Shown here one piece after another: positions 1 to 7,364 of a DNA stretch of 7,364 nucleotides. A model generated the notes under the pieces. It was not told the origin of the DNA, did not search any database, and saw only the letters and a list, made by a program, of their open reading frames with translations. Source of the stretch: Pseudomonadota bacterium (GTDB lineage Bacteria > Pseudomonadota > Alphaproteobacteria > Acetobacterales > Acetobacteraceae); NCBI GenBank assembly GCA_021808205.1, contig JAKBCD010000077.1, forward strand, positions 1 through 7,364, written 5' to 3'. The stretch's first letter is position 1, and each line of letters starts with the position of its first letter. A program made the position numbers and the translations under genes.

Positions 1-1
1 C

Positions 2-1593
<1,592 letters not shown>

Positions 1594-1631
1594 ACAACCT
1601 GGCGGTAAAAATAGACGAATTGCGCTCGCCG

Positions 1632-2258
1632 ATGGACAAATCAGCCCCCCAAACCCCCTTCCGCAATACGAAGGAACGCGAGCAGGGACGCGCCGCCAAG
1701 CGCGACGCCGTGCTGCGCGCCGCGGTGCGCATGTTCAACCAACGCGGCTACCACACCACGTCGCTGGATGATGTCGCTTCCAGCCTCAGCATCTCTAAGC
1801 CACTGATCTACCATTATCTCGGCACCAAGGATCAGGTGCTGTTCGAATGCCTACGCATCGGGCTGAAGCGCCTGCGCGAAGCAGCCGAGGAAGCGGCGGC
1901 ACTTCAGGGCACCGGGCTGGACCGGCTGAAAATCTTTCTTCGCCGCTATGCGCAGGTTATCATGGACGATTTCGGGCGCTGTGTGATCCGCACTGGAGAC
2001 GAAGCCCTTGCACCGGAAAGCCGGGCGCGGTTCCGGGCCTTGAAGCGCGAGATTGACCAGGCGCTGCGCAGCTTCGTGCAAGAGGCGGCGAATGACGGCT
2101 CGGCCCAAATCTCCGACGTGAAACTGACCGCTTTCGCTTTCGTTGGCGCATTGAACTGGTCCGCCCGCTGGCAGAACCCGGAGGGTGAATTGCCGCTTGG
2201 CGAGATTGCCGAACGGCTCGTGGACATATTGGTCCGAGGCATTGAACCCCGGCCTTAA
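1632..2258 (+). CDS. TetR/AcrR-family regulator, possibly acyl-CoA responsive
   Basis: Predicted cytoplasmic DNA-binding repressor of 208 residues, a normal TetR length. The N-terminal domain has the classic helix-turn-helix layout: AVLRAAVRMFNQRGYHTTSLDDVASSL followed by the recognition helix region ISKPLIYHYLGTKDQVL (about residues 26-70). The C-terminal half ends in GALNWSARWQNPEGELPLGEIAERLVDIL (172-200); this NW..RW..P.G.L...EIA pattern recurs in TetR proteins controlling fatty-acid and steroid catabolism (KstR2 and Bacillus/Thermus FadR-like), which bind acyl-CoAs. The ATG at 1632 is chosen because the frame's earlier TTG codons (1560, 1620) overlap or abut rmd and lack a ribosome site; 1632 also has no clear Shine-Dalgarno, so the start is moderately sure. 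It follows rmd by 38 nt on the same strand and may be read from it. Whether it controls the fatty-acid genes to its right is inference. Confidence 0.85.
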   Translation: MDKSAPQTPFRNTKEREQGRAAKRDAVLRAAVRMFNQRGYHTTSLDDVASSLSISKPLIYHYLGTKDQVLFECLRIGLKRLREAAEEAAALQGTGLDRLKIFLRRYAQVIMDDFGRCVIRTGDEALAPESRARFRALKREIDQALRSFVQEAANDGSAQISDVKLTAFAFVGALNWSARWQNPEGELPLGEIAERLVDILVRGIEPRP

Positions 2259-3466
2259 ACTTGTTCCCGCTCCGGACGCGCCGTAGTGGCCAGCACCAAG
2301 CTTCGTATCCGCCAGGTGAGCGCCAGCGCAGCCAGCACAATCACGCTCCCGGCCAGGAACACGGCCGGATAGCCGAAATGCCCGGCCAACAGGCCGGCGG
2401 TGGGGCCGGTTAGCCCCAGCGCCACGTCCAGGAACACGGTGTAGATGGCGATTGCCGCACCCCGGCTGCCCGGTGCCACCAGCTGCAGCGCCTCCACCGC
2501 CAGGGCCGGAAAAATGAGGGAAAACCCAACACCAGCCAGTGAGGCGCCTAGCAACGCCACTGGCGGTATGGGTGCCAGCCACAACAACACTAACCCCGCA
2601 ACCTCGATTGCGAAGGAAATCAAAGCCGAACGGAATCCGCCAAAACGCCCAATTGCGCCCGCCAGAAAAACCCGCACCGCGACAAAGCACACGCCGAAGC
2701 TGGCGAGCGCATAGGCCGCCCCCTGCCAGCCATGGGCGGTGTAATAAAGAGCCATGAACGCTACAATTACGCCGAACCCGAAGGAGCCGCCCGCCAGTGC
2801 CAGACCATAGGGTACGATCTCGCGCGCCACGCTCAGCATGGTCATCCGCTTGGCCCCCGCAATGGGTACCGCCGCCTTTTTAAAAGCCGCCGCCGCCAGC
2901 CCAAGCAGCGGCAGAATAATCGCCGCCGCTGCCAGGGCGCGCAAACCACCCCAGTGCATCAACGCCACGCCAGCGGGCGCCCCGGCCGCAATGCCGCCAT
3001 AAGAAGAAACGCCGTTCCAAGAGATCACCTCCGCCATCGCGCTCCCACCGAACCGCCCGATGCCCCAGGTGATGCAGCCGGTGCCGGTGCCGCTTTCCCC
3101 CGCGCCCAGCAGCAGCCGGCTTGCCAGTAGCCAAGCCAGCACCGCCAGCGGCGCTTGCGCATTTCCGGCAGCGAGAATGCACAACCCGTTCAGCAAAGCG
3201 CAGACAAGCCCGCCCAGCACCGCCACCTTGCCACCGCGGGCATCCGACAGACGACCGACAAACGAGCGTGTAAGCAGTGTCGCCGCGTATTGCAGGCTGA
3301 TCACACCACCAGCAAACGCTGCGCTATAGCCCAGCGTAAAATGCACGAGGCCGGGAAACACCGCCAACGGCAGACCAATGAGAAAATACGTGATGGCGTT
3401 GAATACAACGATCGAGAGGATGCGCGCGGTGCGGTTACCTGCCGCTTGGTTGCCACCTGTTGCCAT
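2255..3466 (-). CDS. MFS transporter of the YhhS type
   Basis: Inner-membrane major facilitator protein of 403 residues with about twelve hydrophobic segments, two six-helix halves and a central polar loop near residue 200. It closely recalls E. coli YhhS (about 405 residues): shared landmarks are IVVFNAITYFLIGLPLAV.PG near the N-terminus, ISLQYAATLLTRSFVGRLSD (the A-motif region between helices 2 and 3), SRLLLGAGES..GTG, VISWNG, GAPAGV, GVGFSLIFPALAVEA and YTVFLDVALGLTGP. The substrate is unknown; relatives are annotated as putative efflux carriers. The ATG at 3466 has GGGAGG upstream with 10 nt spacing. The gene is convergent with the TetR gene, sharing a TTAA for both stops, and lies 82 nt downstream of the thioesterase on the same strand. 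It could be the last gene of the fatty-acid operon or use its own weak promoter. Confidence 0.88.
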   Translation of the reverse strand: MATGGNQAAGNRTARILSIVVFNAITYFLIGLPLAVFPGLVHFTLGYSAAFAGGVISLQYAATLLTRSFVGRLSDARGGKVAVLGGLVCALLNGLCILAAGNAQAPLAVLAWLLASRLLLGAGESGTGTGCITWGIGRFGGSAMAEVISWNGVSSYGGIAAGAPAGVALMHWGGLRALAAAAIILPLLGLAAAAFKKAAVPIAGAKRMTMLSVAREIVPYGLALAGGSFGFGVIVAFMALYYTAHGWQGAAYALASFGVCFVAVRVFLAGAIGRFGGFRSALISFAIEVAGLVLLWLAPIPPVALLGASLAGVGFSLIFPALAVEALQLVAPGSRGAAIAIYTVFLDVALGLTGPTAGLLAGHFGYPAVFLAGSVIVLAALALTWRIRSLVLATTARPEREQV

Positions 3467-3476
3467 TTCTGGAGAG

Positions 3477-3482
3477 CCTCCC
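3477..3482 (-). promoter_or_regulatory. Ribosome binding site of the MFS gene
   Basis: On the minus strand GGGAGG precedes the ATG at 3464-3466 with 10 nt between, slightly long but otherwise a good Shine-Dalgarno. It supports the chosen start and independent translation of the transporter. Confidence 0.6.
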
Positions 3483-3495
3483 GCCGTGCCGATGC

Positions 3496-3527
3496 AATTT
3501 TAAGAGCGTTGGGCGGGGTATAAAATT
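3496..3527. promoter_or_regulatory. AT-rich inverted repeat and possible -10 upstream of the MFS gene
   Basis: AATTTTA (3496-3502) and its exact reverse complement TAAAATT (3521-3527) flank an 18-bp GC-rich spacer, in the 82-nt gap between the thioesterase and MFS genes. Read on the minus strand, the left arm contains TAAAAT (3497-3502), five of six matches to a -10. It would put a start site near 3490, just ahead of the ribosome site. The -35 at the expected spacing is poor. This could be an operator-promoter or chance AT richness. No good terminator for the thioesterase is visible in the gap. Confidence 0.3.
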
Positions 3528-3548
3528 CTGCTCGTCATGCGCGCGCCG

Positions 3549-4067
3549 CTACCCAGCGAAAGCCTGTTCTACCGCCGCCCAATCCGCCACCCAGCCGGGT
3601 GCATCCAGCTTCACAAAACCAGGCATCGCCGCTTCCAGCACCGGCCCCGGCGGCACCAGCCGCCCGGCTTTTACGAAGGCCGCGCGCATCACCGCGCTGC
3701 ATGCCACACCATCAGGTCCGGTGAATATCTGCTCCACATACATCCAGCGCTCGTCGCAGCCGAACAGCCTGGTAGCGAGACTGAACCGCGCGAAGGGCGA
3801 GAGCGGCCGACGGAAGCGCATGGCGGCACCCGCCAGCACCACGCCCAGCTTCTCACGCCGCATCACGGGCCAGACCCCGGCGCGCAGGATCAAATCCGTC
3901 CGTCCCAGATCCATGAGCGATAAATAACGCGAGTTGGTCATGTGCATATTGAAGTCCAAATCTAGCGGCCAGACCCGGAAATTCAGCGCCGAGGCATCCC
4001 CCATGCCGAGCCTTGGCCGCCACATCGCGCCGATGATGACGGCCATCAGCCTGAAGACCAGGTTCAT
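3549..4067 (-). CDS. Hotdog-fold acyl-CoA thioesterase (4HBT/THEM6-like)
   Basis: Protein of 172 residues of the single-hotdog thioesterase group, predicted to hydrolyse acyl-CoA to free acid and CoA. The active-site region is PLDLDFNMHMTNSRYLSLMDLGR (residues 34-56), matching the family pattern D-x-D-x-N-x-H-M-x-N-x-R-Y; Asp36 or Asp38 and His42 are the likely functional residues. A second core stretch is VVLAGAAMRFRRPLSPFARFSLATRLFGCDERWMYVEQ (76-113). The first 16 residues are hydrophobic and could hold the protein at the membrane, as in THEM6-like members. The start ATG overlaps the stop of the upstream acyl-CoA ligase gene as ATGA, so translation is probably coupled. The family also contains acyl-ACP thioesterases and proteins of unknown substrate, so the exact acyl chain is not known. 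Confidence 0.83.
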   Translation of the reverse strand: MNLVFRLMAVIIGAMWRPRLGMGDASALNFRVWPLDLDFNMHMTNSRYLSLMDLGRTDLILRAGVWPVMRREKLGVVLAGAAMRFRRPLSPFARFSLATRLFGCDERWMYVEQIFTGPDGVACSAVMRAAFVKAGRLVPPGPVLEAAMPGFVKLDAPGWVADWAAVEQAFAG

Positions 4068-5704
4068 ACGCTTTGCCTGGCCGCTTCTTCGGCCACCAGC
4101 TCTTTGCGCGAAAGCTTGCCGACGACGGTTTTTGGCAGAACGTCGCGAAACTCGATCTTCTTTGGCTGTTCGACTGGCGAAAGCTGGGTTGCTAGGAACG
4201 CCTGCAGCGCCTCTTCGGTAAGCTGCGCTCCCTCTTGCAATTTTACATAAGCCTTCGGGACCTGCCCGCGCTTGGCATCCGGTATGCCGATCACCACCGC
4301 CTCCAGTACCGCCGGATGCTTGTAGAGCGCTTCCTCCACCATGCGCGGATAGACATTGTAGCCACCCGAGATGATCAGATCCTTGATCCGGTCGACAAGA
4401 AAGATGTAGCCATCCTGGTCAATGTACCCGACATCGCCGGTGCGCAGCGCGCCATTAACAAACACTTTCGCGGTCTCATCCGGCCGGTTCCAGTAGCCCA
4501 TCATTACCTGTGGTCCGCGCACGCAAACCTCGCCCCGCTCGCCCTGCGGCACGAGGCGCATGGGGTCGTCTAGCGCGCGGATTTCCACAATCGTTTCATC
4601 CAGCGGCAGGCCAATGGAACCGTCGCGCACCGCGCCGAACTGATTGGCCGAAACCACTGGTGAAGCTTCCGAAAGTCCGTAGCCTTCGACAAGCTGGCAG
4701 CCGGATATCGCCTCAAACTGGGCGCGTATTTCGGCCGGCAGCGGTGCCGCGCCGGAAATGCAGAAACGCAAGGAAGATAGTTCCCATTTTTCCTTGACCG
4801 CAGCCTCGTTGATATTGGCGTAGATTGTCGGCACACCAGGAAAGAATAGCGGCTTGGTGCGCGCCAGCGTCTTGCGCAGCACGGCCTTGTCGTAACGCGG
4901 CAGCAAAATCATCTCGAGCCCCAGCATGACCGAGAGGTTCATCGCAACCGTCATCGCGAACACATGAAATAGCGGCACCAGCGTCAACATGCCCGAGCCT
5001 GGTTGTATGTCGGGCACCCGCCTTGCCAACTGCACGCAATTGGCAATGAGATTGGCGTGGCTCAGCATTGCGGCTTTCGGAATACCCGTGGTGCCGCCTG
5101 TATATTGCAACACTGCTACATCTGTTGTCGGGTTACACGCCACCGGGCGCGCCACCGCCCCAGGCGCCACCAAAGCGCTGAACTTCACGTGCCGCGAATC
5201 GACGGGAATTTTCGCAAGGCTCTGGCGCCGCGTCAGCCAAAAGCCCACCCGTTTCAATGGGTCGAGGATTTCCAGCATCGAACCAATAACAAGATGATCC
5301 AGCGTGCCATCCGCCACAATCGGCGCAAGCTTGCCGTACAGCTCACTTATGTCCAGCGTGGCTGCAATGCGCGCGCCGCTATCCTTCAGGAAATGCCGAA
5401 TCTCGCCTTCCACGTAAAGCGGGCTGAGATTCACCACCACACCGCCAGCTCGTAAAATCGCGTAATAGCACACCACGTAATGCGGCGTGTTGGGCAGGCA
5501 CAGGGCCACGCGTGTGCCCTTTTCCACGCCCAGACGCTGAAACCCTGCCGCCGCACGATCCACCAACCGGCCCAATTCGGCATAGCCCGTGCGCTTTCCA
5601 AGAAAATCCATCGCCGTAACGCGAGGAAACCTTACCACCGCATCGGCCAAAAGCTGCCCCACCGGCAGAATGGGAAGCGGCCCGCTACGCCACGACTCGT
5701 CCAT
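4064..5704 (-). CDS. Long-chain fatty-acid-CoA ligase (FadD-like)
   Basis: ANL-superfamily enzyme of 546 residues, the usual FadD size, activating a carboxylic acid with ATP and joining it to CoA. Motifs appear in order: the phosphate-binding YTGGTTGIPKAAMLSH (201-216), VPLFHVFAM (243-251), GYGLSEASPV (341-350), RTGDVGYIDQDGYIFLVDRIKD (421-442) with the ribose-binding Asp424, hinge region Asp438/Arg439, SGGYNVYP (446-453), and PKTVVGKLSRKEL (524-536), whose Lys530 should be the adenylation lysine. All are intact. ATG at 5704 is preferred to the in-frame TTG at 5722 because GGAGG sits 6 nt before it. The gene starts 2 nt after the DUF2147 stop and overlaps the thioesterase start, the middle of a tight operon. 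With a divergent fadL, long-chain fatty acids are the natural substrate, but medium-chain or aromatic acids cannot be excluded. Confidence 0.9.
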   Translation of the reverse strand: MDESWRSGPLPILPVGQLLADAVVRFPRVTAMDFLGKRTGYAELGRLVDRAAAGFQRLGVEKGTRVALCLPNTPHYVVCYYAILRAGGVVVNLSPLYVEGEIRHFLKDSGARIAATLDISELYGKLAPIVADGTLDHLVIGSMLEILDPLKRVGFWLTRRQSLAKIPVDSRHVKFSALVAPGAVARPVACNPTTDVAVLQYTGGTTGIPKAAMLSHANLIANCVQLARRVPDIQPGSGMLTLVPLFHVFAMTVAMNLSVMLGLEMILLPRYDKAVLRKTLARTKPLFFPGVPTIYANINEAAVKEKWELSSLRFCISGAAPLPAEIRAQFEAISGCQLVEGYGLSEASPVVSANQFGAVRDGSIGLPLDETIVEIRALDDPMRLVPQGERGEVCVRGPQVMMGYWNRPDETAKVFVNGALRTGDVGYIDQDGYIFLVDRIKDLIISGGYNVYPRMVEEALYKHPAVLEAVVIGIPDAKRGQVPKAYVKLQEGAQLTEEALQAFLATQLSPVEQPKKIEFRDVLPKTVVGKLSRKELVAEEAARQSV

Positions 5705-5706
5705 CG

Positions 5707-6189
5707 TCAGCCTCCAACGCAAGGGGTTAGGGTTGTGGCAGGGCGGGTCCAGACCTCAGAGCGGCCGAGCAATGGAATCCCGATATAGCCACGCACATGC
5801 ATCGTGCCATCCGCCGCCACATGCAACCTCGAATGATAGGTGTTGCCGCTTTTCGGATCGTAGATCCACCCGCCTTTCCACCCACCATCTCCGCCGGGTT
5901 TGAAATCGCCCAAAATCTGCAAGCCGCATAGTGGCCTGGCCTGCAGGGCCGCATTGCTGTTGTGGATGTCGGTTTTCGGCTTACCCGCCGTATCCAGCGG
6001 AGCTTTCAGCCACTCGATCTTGCCGCATAAATCCCCGCCGCAGGTTGAAATTAAGATCCCCGCCTTGCCGCTCTGGTCAACCCACCAGCCCATCGCCGGG
6101 GTCTGCGCCATCGCCTGTGCCGCCCAGAAAAACAAGCCAAAACCAGCGACAAGGATTTTTGCGCCGCGCTTGAATAAGATCTCTTGCAT
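5707..6189 (-). CDS. Secreted DUF2147-family protein
   Basis: Small exported protein of about 160 residues; the biochemical role of DUF2147 is unknown. The N-terminus MQEILFKRGAKILVAGFGLFFWAAQAMA is a good Sec signal peptide with likely cleavage AMA/QTP, so the mature part should be periplasmic. The mature domain shows the family pattern: GWWVDQSGKAGILISTCGGDLCGKIEWLK, then a D-x-x-N-x-N segment, RPLCGLQILGDFK, GGWKGGWIYDPKSGNTYHSRL and MHVRGYIGIPLLGRSEVWTR. Cysteines occur at the conserved C..(D)LCG position and may pair. The ATG at 6189 is preferred to an in-frame ATG at 6201 because it has GGGGA upstream and gives a normal signal peptide; the earlier start would leave little leader after the candidate promoter. 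It is the first gene of the operon, 2 nt from the acyl-CoA ligase. Confidence 0.82.
   Translation of the reverse strand: MQEILFKRGAKILVAGFGLFFWAAQAMAQTPAMGWWVDQSGKAGILISTCGGDLCGKIEWLKAPLDTAGKPKTDIHNSNAALQARPLCGLQILGDFKPGGDGGWKGGWIYDPKSGNTYHSRLHVAADGTMHVRGYIGIPLLGRSEVWTRPATTLTPCVGG
5711..5715 (-). promoter_or_regulatory. Ribosome binding site that fixes the acyl-CoA ligase start
   Basis: GGAGG on the minus strand, 6 nt before the ATG at 5702-5704. It lies inside the last codons of the DUF2147 gene, whose TGA is two bases from the ATG, and decides for the ATG over the upstream TTG. Confidence 0.75.
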
Positions 6190-6217
6190 TTCTATCCCCA
6201 TTTAGTATTTTACATAC

Positions 6218-6246
6218 ACAATACGTCTGGTTTCACCTGTATTCAA
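6218..6246 (-). promoter_or_regulatory. Candidate promoter of the DUF2147-ligase-thioesterase operon
   Basis: On the minus strand TTGAAT (6241-6246) and TATTGT (6218-6223) are separated by exactly 17 bp; each matches four of six sigma-70 positions. A start near 6211 would leave about 22 nt before the ATG at 6189, with a GGGGA ribosome site in between. The spacer holds one copy of the repeat core CTGGTTTCACCTGT, where a repressor would block polymerase. This rests on motif reading only. Confidence 0.4.
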
Positions 6247-6274
6247 TAGACTGGTTTCACCTGTATTCAATAGA
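6227..6274. repeat. Perfect tandem duplication of a 24-bp unit, probable operator
   Basis: The unit at 6227-6250 is repeated without any mismatch at 6251-6274, with no spacer; identity ends at both outer edges. It lies in the intergenic region between the divergent DUF2147 operon and fadL. Each unit contains CTGGTTTCACCTG, an imperfect palindrome (CTGGT/ACCTG, four of five pairs), and TATTCAATA, a small perfect one. The CTGGTnnnAC.TGT core matches the E. coli FadR operator as I remember it (AGCTGGTCCGAYNTGTT) at 10 of 16 specified positions. A period of 24 bp puts two bound proteins roughly, though not exactly, on the same face of DNA. The repeat is seen directly; the operator role is inferred. 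Confidence 0.9.
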
Positions 6275-6279
6275 AAAGA

Positions 6280-6295
6280 CGGGCAGCGCGGCCCG
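6280..6295. other. Small GC hairpin in the fadL leader region
   Basis: CGGGC (6280-6284) can pair with GCCCG (6291-6295) around a 6-nt loop. It lies upstream of the fadL ribosome site and could fold in its leader RNA. There is no U-run, so it is not a terminator, and such a short GC stem can occur by chance here. Confidence 0.25.
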
Positions 6296-6313
6296 CTGGA
6301 TAACAAATAGGTT

Positions 6314-6320
6314 GAGGAGG
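6314..6320 (+). promoter_or_regulatory. Ribosome binding site of fadL
   Basis: GAGGAGG with 11 nt to the ATG at 6332. It is a strong but slightly distant Shine-Dalgarno and supports this start, which also begins a proper signal peptide. I could not find a convincing + strand promoter between here and 6202. Confidence 0.65.
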
Positions 6321-6331
6321 ACACCAAGGGC

Positions 6332-7364
6332 ATGAGAACTATAAGACCATTCAAATCTCAGTTTCTGTCGGCGACAGCCTTTGGCGTTATGGCCACGCTT
6401 GGTCTCGGCCAAGCAGCGCACGCCTCGGGCTTTGGCCTGCGCGAAGGCGCGGCCGACGCGCTGGGCAACGCTTTTACCGGCGGCGAGGCAAAGGCTTATG
6501 ACGCCACCACCGCCTGGGCCAACCCGGCCGGCATGGCACTGTTGGACCAGAACGAGGTCGATGGCGGAATCAGCTATATCGGCCCCTCGGCCACCTTCTC
6601 CGGCTACAACACCAACCCGCTCACCGGCGGCAATGTCAGCGGCACGCAGGGCGGCAATGCCGTTTCACCCGCAGCATCTGGCTCGCTGTATGGCGTGTTC
6701 GTTCTGGCGCCAGATTGGCGGCTGGGCTTTTCCATCACCAATCCGTATGGCGAGCGCACCTCTTATCCGCGCGATTTTGTCGGCCGGTATCAGAGCCTCG
6801 TTTCCAGCATCACCGGCGTGGATTTCGGCGTCGCCCTCTCATATAAGCTCAACGATCATGTCTCCGTCGGCGGCGGTCCGGTTTTTGAATATTTCAACGC
6901 CCGCCTCACCCAGGCGTTGAACGTCCCGGTGCTGAGTGCCGCCACCGGCCAAGACCCAATCGCGGATGTTCATGGCACCACAGTCGGTTTCGGCTATAAT
7001 CTTGGATTACTCTACAGAATTGACAACGCGACGCGCATCGGCGTCGACTACCATTCACGCATTCGGCAAGATATCAGCGGCACGCAGCACATCACTGTTC
7101 CGGCGGTCTATTCCGTTCTCAGCCCTGCCACCGCGGCACTTCTGGTGGCAGGCAACAGCCCTGCCACCACCACCATTACCATGCCGGATTCCATCGACAT
7201 CGGCATCTACCACCAGATCACCCCGGCCTGGGCGGTGATGGGCAGCCTGCAATGGACCCATTGGGCTCTGCTCAACAACCTGCATGTAACCCCGACCAAC
7301 GGCTTCCCCGGTACCGTGATCTACGAGAACTGGCGCAATACCTGGTTCGCAGGCGTGGGCACCA
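6332..7364 (+). CDS. fadL: FadL-type outer-membrane long-chain fatty-acid channel, 3' end beyond the window
   Basis: Outer-membrane beta-barrel that lets long-chain fatty acids or other hydrophobic compounds cross the outer membrane. The first 344 codons are present with no internal stop, against about 420-450 for the family. Residues 1-31 are a signal peptide (MRTIRPFKSQFLSATAFGVM..., cleavage AHA/SGFG). The mature N-terminus SGFGLREGAADALGNAFTGGEA followed by DATTAWANPAGMALL (residues 57-71) is the FadL hatch signature, with the NPA motif at 64-66. Later stretches alternate polar and apolar residues as barrel strands do, for example ITGVDFGVALSYKLNDHVSVGGGPVFEYFNARL and WAVMGSLQWTHWALL. The gene is divergent from the DUF2147-ligase-thioesterase operon, which fits uptake followed by activation. 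Related FadL proteins transport aromatic hydrocarbons (TodX, TbuX), but the adjacent FadD-like gene favours fatty acids. Confidence 0.93.
   Translation, partial: MRTIRPFKSQFLSATAFGVMATLGLGQAAHASGFGLREGAADALGNAFTGGEAKAYDATTAWANPAGMALLDQNEVDGGISYIGPSATFSGYNTNPLTGGNVSGTQGGNAVSPAASGSLYGVFVLAPDWRLGFSITNPYGERTSYPRDFVGRYQSLVSSITGVDFGVALSYKLNDHVSVGGGPVFEYFNARLTQALNVPVLSAATGQDPIADVHGTTVGFGYNLGLLYRIDNATRIGVDYHSRIRQDISGTQHITVPAVYSVLSPATAALLVAGNSPATTTITMPDSIDIGIYHQITPAWAVMGSLQWTHWALLNNLHVTPTNGFPGTVIYENWRNTWFAGVGT

Noticed and set aside
1851..2690. 279-codon minus-strand open frame spanning the TetR gene and the 3' part of the MFS gene
   Set aside because: It is Gly/Arg-rich shadow sequence without motifs and overlaps two well supported genes.
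3519..3524. TATAAA on the + strand as a promoter
   Set aside because: No supported + strand gene follows until 6332, so it is more likely incidental or part of the inverted repeat.
3155..3927. Overlapping + strand open frames across the MFS start and thioesterase
   Set aside because: Compositional shadows of the minus-strand genes; no recognisable domain.
6227..6274. CRISPR array or mobile-element end
   Set aside because: There are only two units, directly abutting with no spacer, and no cas or transposase gene is nearby.
6227..6274. PsrA-type operator (GAAAC...GTTTC)
   Set aside because: Each unit has only one GTTTC half-site and the inverted partner at short spacing is missing.
6381..7238. 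Two + strand open frames (6381-6920 and 6936-7238)
   Set aside because: They are in a different frame from fadL. Their products are low-complexity Ala/Pro/Ser/Arg, while the fadL frame carries the signal peptide and FadL signature.

Overview
The window is about 60% GC by eye, tightly packed and entirely protein coding. Gene content and protein style (Gmd/Rmd pair, FadL, DUF2147, YhhS-type transporter) suggest an alphaproteobacterium, possibly an acetic-acid-bacterium relative. That placement is a judgement from the protein sequences; no rRNA or other taxonomic marker is present.

Layout. (1) Positions 2-1593, + strand: the 3' two thirds of gmd followed by rmd, joined by an ATGA stop/start overlap. 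Together they make GDP-D-rhamnose from GDP-mannose for a surface polysaccharide. (2) 1632-2258, + strand: a TetR-type regulator with a C-terminal half like those of acyl-CoA-sensing regulators. (3) 2255-3466, - strand: a YhhS-like MFS transporter, convergent with the regulator; the two stop codons share one TTAA. (4) 3549-6189, - strand: a compact three-gene operon read from right to left: a secreted DUF2147 protein, a FadD-like acyl-CoA ligase and a hotdog-fold acyl-CoA thioesterase, with junctions of 2 nt and an ATGA overlap. The MFS gene lies 82 nt downstream and may be partly co-transcribed. (5) 6332-7364, + strand: the first 344 codons of a FadL outer-membrane fatty-acid channel, running off the window's right edge.

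The right half reads as a fatty-acid uptake and activation locus. FadL brings long-chain fatty acids across the outer membrane, the ligase converts them to acyl-CoA, and the thioesterase can reverse that step; a periplasmic DUF2147 protein is bound into the same operon. The divergent intergenic region carries a perfect tandem duplication of a 24-bp unit. Its core resembles the FadR operator, and one copy lies exactly between a candidate -35 and -10. This is the most interesting non-coding signal here. I see no phage, transposon, CRISPR array, RNA gene or defence system, and no gene-free stretch longer than about 130 bases.
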